Origin: Hyunsoonleella pacifica
Lineage (GTDB): Bacteria; Bacteroidota; Bacteroidia; Flavobacteriales; Flavobacteriaceae
Assembly (NCBI RefSeq): GCF_004310335.1
Contig: NZ_SIRS01000005.1
Span: 310,001 to 374,000 of the forward strand
DNA: 64,000 nucleotides
Reading direction: 5' to 3'
Translations under genes and position numbers: made by a program
The notes under the pieces: generated by a model
What the model was told of the DNA's origin: nothing
Seen by the model: only the letters and a program-made list of their open reading frames with translations
The model's database searches: none
Shown: positions 42,259 through 52,997 of the stretch, piece after piece
Layout of the letters: every line of letters begins with the position of its first letter
Position numbering within the stretch: the first letter of the stretch is position 1

Positions 42259-44235
42259 ATGAAAAACATACTTTTTCTTTTTGCATTAATAGTTTACACC
42301 TCTGGTTATGCCCAAGTAATAGCCCCTGTAAAATGGACAACATCTGTTGAAAAAATATCTGAAACAGAATATGATTTAGTTATAAATGCCGAAATTGAAG
42401 ATGGATGGCATGTGTATTCCCAATATACTGCAGAAGGAGGCTCATTACCTATTGTTATTGATAAAAATGAACCGACGGAGGATTATGAACTAGTTGGTAA
42501 AGCTATTGAAAGTGATACTATTAGAAAATATAATGACATCTTTGAGGTTTACGAATCGTATTTTGACCATAATGCCACTTTAAAACAAAGAGTGAAACTC
42601 AACAATTCTAATACTTCAACTATTACATTGAATTTAACAGGACAAGTCTGTAAAAAAGCTTGTATTCAAATTGATGAAGTATTTACATTTTCTCTCAGTG
42701 GAGTTACAACTAATAATGAAACGCCCACAGTAACTAATTCCAATAACAATGATGTAAACATAATGTTATATGGTATGACACCTGATGAGGTAAAACTTAT
42801 AGAAAGTTCGTCTGTTGAACAAAAATCACTTTGGACTATTTTTGCTTTAGGGTTTTTGGGAGGTCTTTTAGCCCTATTAACACCATGTGTCTTTCCAATG
42901 ATTCCGCTTACGGTAAGTTTTTTTACCAAAAGCGGTAAATCCAGCAAAGGCTCTGGAATTTCTAAAGCAGTACTCTATGGCTTTTTTATTTTATTGGTTT
43001 ACCTAATTTTAAGTATTCCGTTTCATTTACTAGACTCTGTAAATCCAGATATTTTAAATGAAATATCAACTAATATATGGCTGAATATTATATTTTTTGC
43101 CGTGTTTGTTTTTTTTGCTTTTTCATTCTTTGGTTATTATGAATTAACATTACCAGCAAGCTGGACCACAAAAACAACCCAGGGAGAAAACGCAGGTGGT
43201 ATAGTTGGCGTTTTTTTTATGGCATTAACCCTTGCTATCGTTTCTTTTTCATGTACTGGCCCAATTTTAGGTTCATTACTCGCAGGATCTTTATCCTCTG
43301 ATGGTGGTGCATGGCAACTCACTGCTGGCATGGCTGGTTTTGGCGTATCTTTAGGCCTACCCTTTGCTATTTTTGCGATGTTTCCCAATATGATGAATGC
43401 CCTTCCTAAATCAGGTGGCTGGCTTAATACTACCAAAGTTATTTTGGGTTTCTTGGAATTAGCTTTAGCATTTAAATTTTTATCCAATGCTGATTTAGTG
43501 AAGCGTTGGGGTATATTAAAAATTGAACCTTTCTTAATTATCTGGATTATTATATTTTCTGGTTTAGCTTTATATCTTTTTGCTAAAATTAATTTCCCCC
43601 ACGATTCGCCTTTAAAAAAATTAACATTTCCAAGAATAGCAGGTGGTATTCTAGTCACATCATTTGTAATTTACCTAGCTTCTGGGTTTAGAGTAAATAA
43701 AGACACCAATACTTATATACCGCTTACTTTACTTAGCGGACTTGCACCGCCTGTTGGTTACAGTTGGCTATTTCCTAGTGAGTCTACTAACAACCTTAAA
43801 ACCTTTAAAGACTTAAAAGAGGGCATTGCCTATGCCAAAGCGGTAAACAAACCCGTGATGATAGATTTTACTGGATATGCTTGCGTGAACTGTAGAAAGA
43901 TGGAAGAACATGTTTGGCCTTTGGAAAAGATAGATAACTATTTAAGGAATGAGTATGTGTTAATATCATTATATGTTGATGACAAAAAAGATTTGCCAGA
44001 TGAAGAAAGGGTTGAAGTAAATCGTGTTAATGGAGGCACAAGACTATTGAAGAATTACGGACATAAATGGGCCAATTTTCAAACGCAGTTCTTTAAATCT
44101 AATTCCCAACCTTACTACGTATTGTTTAATCCAAACACTTTTGAAGTACTGAATGAGCCTGTTGCGTACACACCAGATGAAGATGAATATGCCAAATTTC
44201 TTCAAAGTGGTATTAACAATTTCAAAACTAGATAA
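42259..44235 (+). CDS. dsbD: Thiol:disulfide interchange protein DsbD (protein-disulfide reductase)
   Basis: A 658-residue protein that carries electrons from cytoplasmic thioredoxin to the periplasm. The signal peptide is at residues 1-18 and the N-terminal DsbD-alpha-like domain has the Cys pair in GQVCKKACIQID. The eight-helix membrane core has its Cys pair in LLTPCVFPMIP and SFSCTGPILG. The C-terminal thioredoxin domain has CVNC in GYACVNCRKMEEHVW. The ATG at 42259 is used rather than the preceding TTG. It is monocistronic, between a 219-base AT-rich gap and a shared terminator. Confidence 0.92.
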   Translation: MKNILFLFALIVYTSGYAQVIAPVKWTTSVEKISETEYDLVINAEIEDGWHVYSQYTAEGGSLPIVIDKNEPTEDYELVGKAIESDTIRKYNDIFEVYESYFDHNATLKQRVKLNNSNTSTITLNLTGQVCKKACIQIDEVFTFSLSGVTTNNETPTVTNSNNNDVNIMLYGMTPDEVKLIESSSVEQKSLWTIFALGFLGGLLALLTPCVFPMIPLTVSFFTKSGKSSKGSGISKAVLYGFFILLVYLILSIPFHLLDSVNPDILNEISTNIWLNIIFFAVFVFFAFSFFGYYELTLPASWTTKTTQGENAGGIVGVFFMALTLAIVSFSCTGPILGSLLAGSLSSDGGAWQLTAGMAGFGVSLGLPFAIFAMFPNMMNALPKSGGWLNTTKVILGFLELALAFKFLSNADLVKRWGILKIEPFLIIWIIIFSGLALYLFAKINFPHDSPLKKLTFPRIAGGILVTSFVIYLASGFRVNKDTNTYIPLTLLSGLAPPVGYSWLFPSESTNNLKTFKDLKEGIAYAKAVNKPVMIDFTGYACVNCRKMEEHVWPLEKIDNYLRNEYVLISLYVDDKKDLPDEERVEVNRVNGGTRLLKNYGHKWANFQTQFFKSNSQPYYVLFNPNTFEVLNEPVAYTPDEDEYAKFLQSGINNFKTR

Positions 44236-44237
44236 AA

Positions 44238-44264
44238 AAAGCCATGCTTAAAAAACATGGCTTT
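44238..44264. terminator. Terminator shared by dsbD and the membrane pyrophosphatase gene
   Basis: The arms AAAGCCATG and CATGGCTTT with a nine-base loop lie between convergent genes, flanked by A and T runs. Confidence 0.8.
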
Positions 44265-44305
44265 CAATTTAATTAAATAGTCTATTTAGTTTAGTTGTTT
44301 TTCTT

Positions 44306-46672
44306 TCAGGCATCATCTTTTTGAGTTAATGCATCAACTTTAGCATCTACCTCTGTTTTAGTTCCTGTTATAGTTTCGTATGTAGTTGAAGCTACTCCAT
44401 TTTCAGTAGTAACTGTAGTTACAATTGCTTTTACAATACCTTCTTCTTCAGTTTCAGTTAAATTTACAGCAACCTCTTTTTGAATCTCTACCTTTTCAAT
44501 AGCACTATCCTCTGAGTAAGCCATTACAGTATCAGAAGTCATTGCTATACTTGGTGCTATTACCAATGCTACAACTGACATTAATTTTAATAAGATATTT
44601 AATGAAGGACCTGACGTATCTTTAAATGGATCTCCAACCGTATCCCCTACTACAGCAGCTTTATGCGCATCAGTACCTTTTCTTCCTTGTTCTTCAATCA
44701 TTTTCTTAGCGTTATCCCATGCACCTCCTGCATTAGATTGGAAAATTGCCATAAGCACACCACAAGTAGTAACACCAGCAAGAAGTCCTCCTAGCATTTC
44801 AGCACCACCTAAAAAGCCAACAGCTACAGGAACTGCAATAGCTAATAAACCTGGCAATACCATTTCTTTAATCGAAGCCTTTGTAGAGATCGCTACACAT
44901 TTATCATATTCTGCTACACCATCAGCTTCATCAAATATTTTTCTTTGAGCTTCAGTTGCTTTAGACATATCAGAATCCACAGCTCTCATTACTTCTAAAG
45001 CTGCTTTCAATTTAGGAATATCTCTAAACTGGCGACGCACTTCTTCTATCATTGCCATTGCTGCACGTCCTACAGCATTCATTGATAATGCTGAAAACAC
45101 AAATGGTAACATACCTCCAACTAGAAGTCCTGCCATAACAGTTGGTTTAGATACATCAATCGCCGTTACATTTGCAGTTTGCATAAATGCAGCAAATAAG
45201 GCTAATGCCGTTAATGCAGCAGATGCAATAGCAAATCCTTTACCAATTGCAGCAGTTGTATTTCCAACAGCATCTAGTTTATCAGTACGCTCACGTACTT
45301 CAGGATCTAATTCTGCCATTTCTGCAATTCCTCCAGCATTATCAGAAATTGGACCATAAGCATCCACAGCTAATTGGATTCCTGTGTTTGCTAACATTCC
45401 TACAGCCGCAATAGCGATACCATATAAACCTGCAAAATGATGTGATACCAAAATAGCTGCAGCTATTAAAATAATTGGAATCATTGTAGACATCATTCCT
45501 ACACCTAACCCAGCGATAATTGTTGTAGCCGCTCCAGTTTCAGATTGTTTTACAATTGAATTAACAGGTTTTGTTCCTGTGCCTGTGTAGTATTCTGTTA
45601 CTTTCCCAACTGCTAATCCAGCCACTAGACCAGCTACTACAGCTAGAAACACTCCCATTGAAGAAAACTCTGTACCACCAAATGACCAAGTTTCCGGTAA
45701 CATTTGATTGATAATAAAATATGATGCTACTAACATTAAACCTGCAGAACCAAACTCACCAATGTTTAAAGCAGTTTGCGGGTTTCCGCCATCTTTAACT
45801 TTTACAAAAAATGTTCCTATAATTGACATTATAATACCAATAGCTGCTAATACTAAAGGTAAATACACAGCTCCTAAACCATCAAAAGAACCAGCAAAAG
45901 CAGGAATCTGAGTAAAAGCTGCACCTAAAACCATAGTACCTATGATAGAACCTACATAAGATTCGAATAAATCAGCACCCATACCAGCAACATCTCCAAC
46001 ATTATCTCCAACATTATCAGCAATTGTAGCAGGATTTAATGGATGATCTTCTGGAATACCAGCTTCAACCTTACCTACTAAATCAGCACCTACATCAGCA
46101 GCTTTTGTATAAATACCACCGCCAACACGAGCAAATAGAGCAATAGAAGAAGCTCCAAGAGAAAAACCAGATAGTACATTTAATACTTCACTTATATCCC
46201 AACCTTGCCCACTATATATCATAAACAAAGTACTAAGACCTAAAACTCCAAGGCCAACTACACCTAATCCCATTACCGCTCCTCCTGCAAAAGCCACTTC
46301 TAATGCTTTTCCTAAAGAAACTCTTGCTGCACTTGTTGTTCTAACATTAGCTTTAGTTGCCACTTTCATACCAATAAATCCAGCAAGGGCAGAACATATT
46401 GCTCCTACGATAAATGAAACTGCAACCATTCCATTAGAACCATCTTCATTATTTCCTTTGAAAAATAATAAGACAGCTACAGCAACTACAAAAATGGCTA
46501 ATATTTTATATTCAGCTTTTAAGAATGACATTGCACCATCAGCAATGTTTTTCGCTATCCTTTTCATTTTATCACTTCCTTGATCTTGCTTGCTTACCCA
46601 TGCACTTTTTATAAACACAAATAGCAAAGCTAAAACCCCAAAAGCTGGCAATCCTTTAATTAGTAATTCCAT
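44306..46672 (-). CDS. hppA: Ion-translocating membrane pyrophosphatase, K+-dependent type
   Basis: This 788-residue integral membrane protein has about 16 helices and couples pyrophosphate hydrolysis to Na+ or H+ pumping. Substrate motifs [23 protein letters not shown] (split) and [21 protein letters not shown] are present, as is [14 protein letters not shown] near the end. In [16 protein letters not shown] an Ala and a Gly occupy the positions that are Lys and Thr in K+-independent enzymes, so it should be the K+-dependent class. The last 75 residues (after [11 protein letters not shown]) are an extra acidic, Thr-rich tail beyond the core. Whether it pumps Na+, H+ or both is not decided here. 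Confidence 0.93.
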   Translation of the reverse strand: MELLIKGLPAFGVLALLFVFIKSAWVSKQDQGSDKMKRIAKNIADGAMSFLKAEYKILAIFVVAVAVLLFFKGNNEDGSNGMVAVSFIVGAICSALAGFIGMKVATKANVRTTSAARVSLGKALEVAFAGGAVMGLGVVGLGVLGLSTLFMIYSGQGWDISEVLNVLSGFSLGASSIALFARVGGGIYTKAADVGADLVGKVEAGIPEDHPLNPATIADNVGDNVGDVAGMGADLFESYVGSIIGTMVLGAAFTQIPAFAGSFDGLGAVYLPLVLAAIGIIMSIIGTFFVKVKDGGNPQTALNIGEFGSAGLMLVASYFIINQMLPETWSFGGTEFSSMGVFLAVVAGLVAGLAVGKVTEYYTGTGTKPVNSIVKQSETGAATTIIAGLGVGMMSTMIPIILIAAAILVSHHFAGLYGIAIAAVGMLANTGIQLAVDAYGPISDNAGGIAEMAELDPEVRERTDKLDAVGNTTAAIGKGFAIASAALTALALFAAFMQTANVTAIDVSKPTVMAGLLVGGMLPFVFSALSMNAVGRAAMAMIEEVRRQFRDIPKLKAALEVMRAVDSDMSKATEAQRKIFDEADGVAEYDKCVAISTKASIKEMVLPGLLAIAVPVAVGFLGGAEMLGGLLAGVTTCGVLMAIFQSNAGGAWDNAKKMIEEQGRKGTDAHKAAVVGDTVGDPFKDTSGPSLNILLKLMSVVALVIAPSIAMTSDTVMAYSEDSAIEKVEIQKEVAVNLTETEEEGIVKAIVTTVTTENGVASTTYETITGTKTEVDAKVDALTQKDDA

Positions 46673-46843
46673 ATTTCAAATCAGTTAGTTAAGTAATTAT
46701 TTTTAAACGGAGCTAAAAATAGGAAAATAAAAGTGATAAAAAAAAACCTATTTCGATAAAGATTTAACAACTCAAACCTACATAAATTATATTATTCATA
46801 AAACAATGATAAAGGTCATCTAATTTTGAGTGTGCTAATAAAA

Positions 46844-46867
46844 AAATGCTCGCAACTGCGAGCATTT
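46844..46867 (-). terminator. Terminator of the soluble pyrophosphatase gene
   Basis: AAATGCTCGCA / TGCGAGCATTT is an 11-bp inverted repeat 36 bases after the stop. On the minus strand it exits into a T-run. Confidence 0.85.
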
Positions 46868-46902
46868 AATAGTAACTATTTGGTTTATATGTTTTATACC
46901 TT

Positions 46903-47430
46903 TTAGATTGTAAAAGTACGTTTTTTCTTGTGTTCGCTTTCGTCGTAACGCTTTACACATTCATGATAAATCTTACGTGCTTCTTCTGCATTTCCCCATC
47001 CTCCTACATCAACTTTTTTCTTCTCTAAGTCTTTATATACCTGGAAAAAATGCTCTATTTCCTTGAGTCTATGTGGGTTTAAATCGCTTATATCACTTCT
47101 TTTACTCCAAACCGGATCAGAAACAGGCACACATATTATTTTTTCATCGGGTCCCTTTTCGTCTGTCATGTGAAACACACCTATGGGTCTTACTTCCATA
47201 ACTACCATTGGAAATGAAGGCTCAGTAGACAACACCAAAATATCTAGAGGATCTTGATCAAGAGCTAAAGTTTCTGGAATAAAACCATAGTCTCCAGGAT
47301 ACATCATTGAAGAAAACAACGTTCTATCAAATCGTATTTTGTGTAACGTAAAGTCGTATTCGTATTTGTTTCTACTACCTTTTGGTATTTCTATTAAAAC
47401 ATCAAACGTCAATTTTTTCTTATCACTCAT
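46903..47430 (-). CDS. ppa: Soluble inorganic pyrophosphatase
   Basis: The ATG at 47430 gives MSDKKKLTFDVLIEIPKGSRNKYEYD, the true family N-terminus; the longer frame adds 35 unrelated residues. The 175-residue protein has the metal and phosphate residues in MMYPGDYGFIPETLALDQDPLDILVL, split around residues 50-75. It lies next to the membrane pyrophosphatase on the same strand but with its own terminator between them. The cell thus has both a wasteful and an energy-conserving route for pyrophosphate. Confidence 0.94.
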   Translation of the reverse strand: MSDKKKLTFDVLIEIPKGSRNKYEYDFTLHKIRFDRTLFSSMMYPGDYGFIPETLALDQDPLDILVLSTEPSFPMVVMEVRPIGVFHMTDEKGPDEKIICVPVSDPVWSKRSDISDLNPHRLKEIEHFFQVYKDLEKKKVDVGGWGNAEEARKIYHECVKRYDESEHKKKRTFTI

Positions 47431-47613
47431 AGTATGAAATTTGGGCAGTAAAGGTACTGAAGCTTTAGAGTGTAAACAACTTATTACGCATAGAATAACA
47501 TTGAATTTACATAATTTTAATTTTAGAAAAAACAATCATTTAATTAACAGATATTTACCTCCAGAATTATTAAATTGTAAAACTTTTAACATACTCGACT
47601 AATTCAATACAAA

Positions 47614-49830
47614 ATGAAGTATATAACAGCTTTTTGGCTTACATTTTTTATTTTCTCTTTACAATCACAAAATCAGCCATGGAAAGGTAAATTTGAGCCT
47701 ATTGACAATTTAATATCTCCTCCTAATTCTTACAGAACAGCAAGTGGTGCTCCTGGAAACGCCTATTGGCAACAACGTGCTGATTACAATATAAAGGCAG
47801 CAATAGATGAAACAACTAACATTCTATCGGGAGAAGAAACTATAACATACTATAATAATTCCCCAGATGATTTAAGTTATTTATGGATTCAGTTAGAGCA
47901 GAATGTAAATAGAAAAGAAAATGAAGATTTTGGAACAATTAACAATAGCTTAAAAGGCGGTATCAACACCCAACAAATGCAATTTTTAACTAGGGCTATT
48001 GATTTTCCTGCTGGTTACACCATTAAATACATTAAAGATTCTAATGGAGAACCTATAAGATCTCTGGTAAATAACACCATGATGAAAGTGCTTCTAGACG
48101 CACCATTAAAATCAGGTTCATCCATAACATTTTCTATTGGATGGTCTTATCCGATTACAGACAGAAGCATGTTTTTATTATCTAGGGAAGGTTATGAGTA
48201 TTTTCCAGAAGACGATAATACCGTATACCTTATTGCACATTGGTTTCCAAGAATGGCAGTTTATAACGATACTGAAGGGTGGCAGAATCAACAATTTCAA
48301 AAGTTAGGGGAATTTGCCTTAGAATTTGGTAATTATGAGGTGGAAATCACTGTTCCCGCAGATCATATTATTGCATCAACCGGAGAGCTTGAAAATCCTG
48401 AAAATGTACTTTCTAAAAAACAACGAAAGCGCTTAAAGGATGCCGCTTCATCGTTTGATAAACCTGTGATGATTATTACAAAAGAGGAAGCGATTGAAAA
48501 TGAGTCTAAAAAATCTGATAAACAAAAAACATGGAAATATACCGCCAATAATGTTCGTGATTTTGCATTTGCATCATCTAGAAAATTTATGTGGGATGCT
48601 CAGGCTGTGAAACTAACCACCAATACGGTAATGGCAATGTCCTTTTACCCAAAAGAAGGACTTCCAGTATGGCAAGAAGAATCTACAAAATCTATAATGC
48701 ACGCTCTAGAAGTCTATTCTGAAGCTACTTTTGATTACCCATACCCTGTATGTATTTCAGTAAACACCTCAAATATTGGCATGGAATTTCCTATGATAAG
48801 TTTTAATGGCGGAAGACCTAAAAATGGTAAAATGAGCAAAAATGCTAAAGCTAGCATGATAGGTACTATTATACATGAAGTTGGGCACAATTGGTTTCCT
48901 ATGATAGTAAGCTCAGATGAGCGTAAATGGATGTGGATGGATGAAGGTCTTAATACTTTTTTACACCAACGCACAGTGGCAGAACGCTATCCAGAATTTA
49001 ATAGTGTAACCCCTAAGAGCATAGTGCCTTTTATGAATGGTGATAAAAATATATTACGCCCTATTATGACAACTTCAGACAATGAATTATTTAATCAATT
49101 TGGCGCTAACTTTTATATAAAACCAACTGTAGGCTTGCAAATGCTTAGAAATTCTATAGTTGGCAAAGACCTATTTGATGCAGCTTTTAAAGAATATGCA
49201 AACCGATGGAAGTATAAACACCCAAACCCTTCAGATTTGTTTAGAACTTTAGAAGACGCCACTGCTACAGATTTGGATTGGTTTTTTAGAGGTTGGTTTT
49301 TTACAACCGACAATGTTGATATGGAATTAGCTAATGTAAAATGGTTTAAAGTTCATGAAGAAGACCGTAATGTTGAAGACCAAACTGAACGCACGCAAGT
49401 TACTGCTGAAGGCAATAATACATCAGAAGCTCCAAAAGACTTTTCAAATGGCCCTAAGGTTATCAATATGACAACCACACCAGATAAAAGTTATGGCGGA
49501 TTTTTATCTAGAATGGATGATAGTGCTATTAGAAAACAATTGTCTGGAAAAAACCTATATGAAGTTACTATAAAAAATGTTGGAGGTTTGGTAATGCCTG
49601 TAACTATTGAATGGGTTTTTATTGATGGTTCTTCTGAAATAGACACATTGCCTGCACAAATTTGGCGCAGAAATGAATATGAAGTAAAAGAAGTTTTTAT
49701 AAAAGAAAAAGAGGTAAAAACTGTTAATCTAGATCCTAATTTTGAGTTTGCAGATACAGATATGTCTAACAATACGTTTCCAAAAGCTGAGACTGTATCA
49801 GAGTTTGATAATTTTAAAAAGAGCAACTAA
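47614..49830 (+). CDS. M1 family metallopeptidase (aminopeptidase), exported
   Basis: This 738-residue protein has a signal peptide (to about residue 20). An N-terminal beta domain follows, and then the gluzincin zinc site: HEVGHNW at residues 420-426, with the third ligand Glu in WMWMDEGLNTF. The GMEFP block (NIGMEFPMISFNG) corresponds to the GAMEN substrate-binding motif of the family. It likely trims peptides in the periplasm or at the surface. It is monocistronic, divergent from ppa, with a terminator at 49950. Confidence 0.9.
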   Translation: MKYITAFWLTFFIFSLQSQNQPWKGKFEPIDNLISPPNSYRTASGAPGNAYWQQRADYNIKAAIDETTNILSGEETITYYNNSPDDLSYLWIQLEQNVNRKENEDFGTINNSLKGGINTQQMQFLTRAIDFPAGYTIKYIKDSNGEPIRSLVNNTMMKVLLDAPLKSGSSITFSIGWSYPITDRSMFLLSREGYEYFPEDDNTVYLIAHWFPRMAVYNDTEGWQNQQFQKLGEFALEFGNYEVEITVPADHIIASTGELENPENVLSKKQRKRLKDAASSFDKPVMIITKEEAIENESKKSDKQKTWKYTANNVRDFAFASSRKFMWDAQAVKLTTNTVMAMSFYPKEGLPVWQEESTKSIMHALEVYSEATFDYPYPVCISVNTSNIGMEFPMISFNGGRPKNGKMSKNAKASMIGTIIHEVGHNWFPMIVSSDERKWMWMDEGLNTFLHQRTVAERYPEFNSVTPKSIVPFMNGDKNILRPIMTTSDNELFNQFGANFYIKPTVGLQMLRNSIVGKDLFDAAFKEYANRWKYKHPNPSDLFRTLEDATATDLDWFFRGWFFTTDNVDMELANVKWFKVHEEDRNVEDQTERTQVTAEGNNTSEAPKDFSNGPKVINMTTTPDKSYGGFLSRMDDSAIRKQLSGKNLYEVTIKNVGGLVMPVTIEWVFIDGSSEIDTLPAQIWRRNEYEVKEVFIKEKEVKTVNLDPNFEFADTDMSNNTFPKAETVSEFDNFKKSN

Positions 49831-49949
49831 TAGTTTCATTCTCCAAATTATAATATTTTAATTTCCAACTTGAATAAATTGAAGACTGAAAAGCTTAATA
49901 CTTCTTGAAATTATCATACTATAAGTTAATAAGTAGACATTGAAATAAA

Positions 49950-49986
49950 AAAGATAATTCATTTTTAAACAGAATGAATTATCTTT
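49950..49986 (+). terminator. Terminator of the M1 peptidase gene
   Basis: The 14-bp arms AAAGATAATTCATT and AATGAATTATCTTT have a nine-base loop and a T-run. The stem lies 120 bases after the stop, so the transcript has a long 3' tail. Confidence 0.8.
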
Positions 49987-50085
49987 TTCTATTTACTCTT
50001 TTTAAAACAGAAAAGCCCTTGCTTACGCGAGAGCCCTTCCATCATCTCAAACTACTAACTAAACTAAATAAACTAACTAATTTTT

Positions 50086-51621
50086 TTACTCACCTTGCCC
50101 AAGAGAAAATGCTCTTTTTCCATTAAACTCATAAAGGTTTTCGGTTTTTATCACATCCATACCTTCATTATGTAATTTTGAAAGTAATGCAATAACTTGT
50201 TCATATTCTACAGGTTTGTAAACAGGTTCTTTTGTTTCTATATCAGCATCCATAGCAACAAATCTGCATCGCCAGTGATCTGTACAGTATGTTTCTTTTA
50301 AACCTTTTGGATATACTTTAACACCTCTGTTAGTAATCATTTTTAATTTTAATTTAAAAGCACTAATACCCGAAAGCATATCTCCTATTTCCTCTGGATT
50401 TGATCCTTTCCAATCTATAAATACATCAACCCCTAATAACTGCTTATCAGCTTCTTTTCTTTTATACTCTGGTATGGTAATCCTGCCTGTACCACTTGTC
50501 ATTTCACTAGCAGCTAATTTTTGAGGTTTCTCTCCTAAACGCTCAATAATAGCGTCAGCAAATTCTGAAGTTGATACTTTTTTAATACTAAACTGACTGT
50601 TGTAAATATCTGCTGTATGATAACCTTCCTCCAAAGTAGTTAACCAAGCATTTTTAATATTATCTGCTATTTGTGTTTGACCAACATAGGCCAACATGTT
50701 AGTTGCAGCATTTAGTAAACCTGACGGATTTGCAATATTTTGACCAGCAATATCTGGTGCAGAGCCATGGATAGCTTCAAACATAGCTATATTTTTTCCG
50801 ATATTAGCAGAACCTGCCATACCTACAGACCCACCAATTTCTGCAGCAATATCAGAAATAATATCACCATATAGGTTTGAAGTCACAATCACATCGAAGC
50901 GTTCTGGATGTGCTGCCAAATGCGCTGCACCTATGTCAATAATTTGGGATTCATTGATGATATCTGGATATTCGGCAGCAATTTCTATAAATACTTTATG
51001 AAAGAGTCCATCCGTAAGCTTCATGATGTTATCTTTAATCATACAGGTTACTTTTTTTCTACCAAAAGCTCTAGCATATTCAAAAGCATAACGTACTATA
51101 CGTTCACAACCTGGTCTAGTAATTAGCTTTAAACATTGTACCACATCATCTGTTTGTTGGTGTTCTATACCAGCATATAAATCTTCTTCATTTTCTCGTA
51201 CAATAACTACATCCATATTAGGAAAATTAGTTTTCACATAAGGATGCAAAGCAGTAACTGGACGCACATTAGCAAATAAGCCCAGAGATTTACGTAGTGT
51301 TACATTCAAACTTTTATAGCCTTTTCCTTGTGGTGTGGTTACCGGAGCCTTTAAGATAATTTTAGTATCTCCAATAGTTTCCCAAGCTTCAGTTTTAATT
51401 CCAGAAGTATTACCTGACAGATATACTTGCTCTCCCAACTCAATAAAATTAGGTTCTATATTGGCGCCTGCTGCCTCAAGGATTTTTAGTGTGGCCTTCA
51501 TGATTTCTGGACCAATACCATCTCCTTGGGCAACGGCTATTTTTACTTTTTCACTAGTTTTATATATTGTTTGATGCGATTTGTTCCTTTTTAAACTACC
51601 ATTTAATAATCCTGTTTCCAT
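50086..51621 (-). CDS. icd: NADP-dependent isocitrate dehydrogenase
   Basis: A 511-residue enzyme of the TCA cycle, oxidising isocitrate to 2-oxoglutarate. Visible blocks are GDGIGPEIM near residue 36, NVTLRKSLGLFANVRPV (substrate phosphate and Arg residues), IVRENEEDLYAGIEH, and NLYGDIISDIAAEIGGSVGMAGSANIG split around residues 250-275. A C-terminal extension of about 150 residues makes it the longer Thermus/Rickettsia-like type. It is monocistronic and divergent from the Crp-type regulator gene. Confidence 0.92.
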   Translation of the reverse strand: METGLLNGSLKRNKSHQTIYKTSEKVKIAVAQGDGIGPEIMKATLKILEAAGANIEPNFIELGEQVYLSGNTSGIKTEAWETIGDTKIILKAPVTTPQGKGYKSLNVTLRKSLGLFANVRPVTALHPYVKTNFPNMDVVIVRENEEDLYAGIEHQQTDDVVQCLKLITRPGCERIVRYAFEYARAFGRKKVTCMIKDNIMKLTDGLFHKVFIEIAAEYPDIINESQIIDIGAAHLAAHPERFDVIVTSNLYGDIISDIAAEIGGSVGMAGSANIGKNIAMFEAIHGSAPDIAGQNIANPSGLLNAATNMLAYVGQTQIADNIKNAWLTTLEEGYHTADIYNSQFSIKKVSTSEFADAIIERLGEKPQKLAASEMTSGTGRITIPEYKRKEADKQLLGVDVFIDWKGSNPEEIGDMLSGISAFKLKLKMITNRGVKVYPKGLKETYCTDHWRCRFVAMDADIETKEPVYKPVEYEQVIALLSKLHNEGMDVIKTENLYEFNGKRAFSLGQGE

Positions 51622-51801
51622 GCCTTATGTTTTAATTACAAGACAAAATTAAAATAAAGAATTGATATATTTTTATTTATATTTTTTATAAAAAACATAA
51701 ATATTATTTATGAACAAACAAAAATACTACCATGAGAAAAGTTGACGTTGATAAAAAAAATGATGAACTTCGTTTAACAATTGTTATTCACAATAGAAGA
51801 A

Positions 51802-52389
51802 ATGAATCTTGAAAAAATCGTAAATAAAATAGGAGAAATATACTCACCGCTATCCATTAAATGTCAAAAAGAATTTATTTCTAATTTAGAAATGGTTACA
51901 TTCAACAAAGGAGAGGTTGTAGTTAGAGAGGGACAATATTCTGAAAAAGCTTACTTAATTATTAAGGGTTGTGCTAGAGCCTATTATTTGAAAGACGGTA
52001 AAGATATTTCTGACTGGTTTACCTTCGAAAATCAGTTTATTGCTTCTATAGTAAGTTTTTTTGGTAATGTACCAAGCCCACATTACATAGAATTTGTTGA
52101 AGATTCAATAGTACTGAAATTTTCTAAAAACACTGTTGACATTCTTTCAAAAAAACATCACGATTTTGAGCGATTAATTAGAGAAGTGGTTACTGAAACC
52201 ATGCTGGGGCTTTGTGAAAGATTACACACTATTCAGTTTACTAAAGCGGATGAAAGGTATAGACTTTTAATAAATATCTACCCTGATATTACCCAAAGAA
52301 TTCCGCTTACTCATATTGCATCTTATCTAGGAATCACACTTGAAACTTTAAGTAGAATACGAAGCCAAAAAAAACCGAATTTGATATAA
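51802..52389 (+). CDS. Crp/Fnr family transcriptional regulator
   Basis: The ATG at 51802 is chosen; an in-frame TTG at 51781 would add seven residues. The 195-residue protein has a cyclic-nucleotide-binding-like beta-roll (FNKGEVVVREGQYSEKAYLIIKG) and a C-terminal helix-turn-helix (IPLTHIASYLGITLETLSRIR). It lacks the Cys ligands of Fnr, so it is not an iron-sulfur oxygen sensor. It precedes a small membrane protein and a flavodoxin-fold oxidoreductase on the same strand, which it may control. Confidence 0.88.
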   Translation: MNLEKIVNKIGEIYSPLSIKCQKEFISNLEMVTFNKGEVVVREGQYSEKAYLIIKGCARAYYLKDGKDISDWFTFENQFIASIVSFFGNVPSPHYIEFVEDSIVLKFSKNTVDILSKKHHDFERLIREVVTETMLGLCERLHTIQFTKADERYRLLINIYPDITQRIPLTHIASYLGITLETLSRIRSQKKPNLI

Positions 52390-52438
52390 ATCAAATGAAA
52401 CTTCTTTCATTAAAATAATCTTTGCCAAAAGATTTAAA

Positions 52439-52765
52439 ATGGAAGCAAACAAAAATCAACTAAAATCAATTTGGGGGAAATGGTGGGTACCCATCAGAAA
52501 ATGGTTTTATCCTGCTTGGTTAATTTATGAAGCGTCAATTCGTTTTTATGATTATGCTCTAGACCTATATAAATATACTATAGGACTACAAGATTATATA
52601 GGAGAAACAAGCACACAAATCTTAGCTACTTTTAGTGGAATCATCATTTTTATAATCTGCTCATTTTATTTAACCGTACCTGCTTGCTTAGCCTTATTTA
52701 AATTCTTCAAAGAAGAAAAGCATACAAACCATCCTTTTGAAAATAGCATTAAAACATATTTATAA
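52439..52765 (+). CDS. Small membrane protein, 108 aa, unknown function
   Basis: A protein rich in Trp and Tyr (WGKWWVPIRKWFYPAWLIYEASIRFYDYALDLY) with one long hydrophobic segment (ATFSGIIIFIICSFYLTVPACLALF) near residues 63-88. I do not recognise a family. It lies 49 bases after the Crp-type regulator on the same strand. The aromatic N-terminal half may be amphipathic and lie on the membrane surface. Confidence 0.65.
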   Translation: MEANKNQLKSIWGKWWVPIRKWFYPAWLIYEASIRFYDYALDLYKYTIGLQDYIGETSTQILATFSGIIIFIICSFYLTVPACLALFKFFKEEKHTNHPFENSIKTYL

Positions 52766-52927
52766 ACGCACACATACTGGTATCAATATGACATGAACCC
52801 TCTGGTAAAATTTTAGAAGAATGAGAAAAATTATATTACAATAACAGATATCATAAATTTTATAGTTTATTCCATCTCTATTTCAATGTTTTGTTCTTCT
52901 ATCCTAGTAATATTTGGCACAACAGGT

Positions 52928-52948
52928 AAACATCCTAGGCAGATGTTT
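52928..52948 (+). terminator. Terminator between the small membrane protein and the oxidoreductase gene
   Basis: AAACATC / GATGTTT forms a seven-bp stem followed by T residues, 50 bases before the next gene. It suggests separate transcription of the oxidoreductase. The rest of the 232-base gap is AT-rich with no gene seen. Confidence 0.6.
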
Positions 52949-52997
52949 TTTTAATTACAAGTATTTTAACATTAACAAATTATAAAATAATACAAAC

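Noticed and set aside
50010-50037. Repeated AGCCCTT near the icd 3' end as a terminator
   Set aside because: The two copies are direct, not inverted. Only a weak five-bp stem with a G-T pair forms between them, so I do not call it.
51731-51811. Small 26-codon frame before the Crp-type regulator (MRKVDVDKKNDELR...)
   Set aside because: It overlaps the regulator start in another frame, has no recognisable feature, and such short frames are common by chance in AT-rich DNA.
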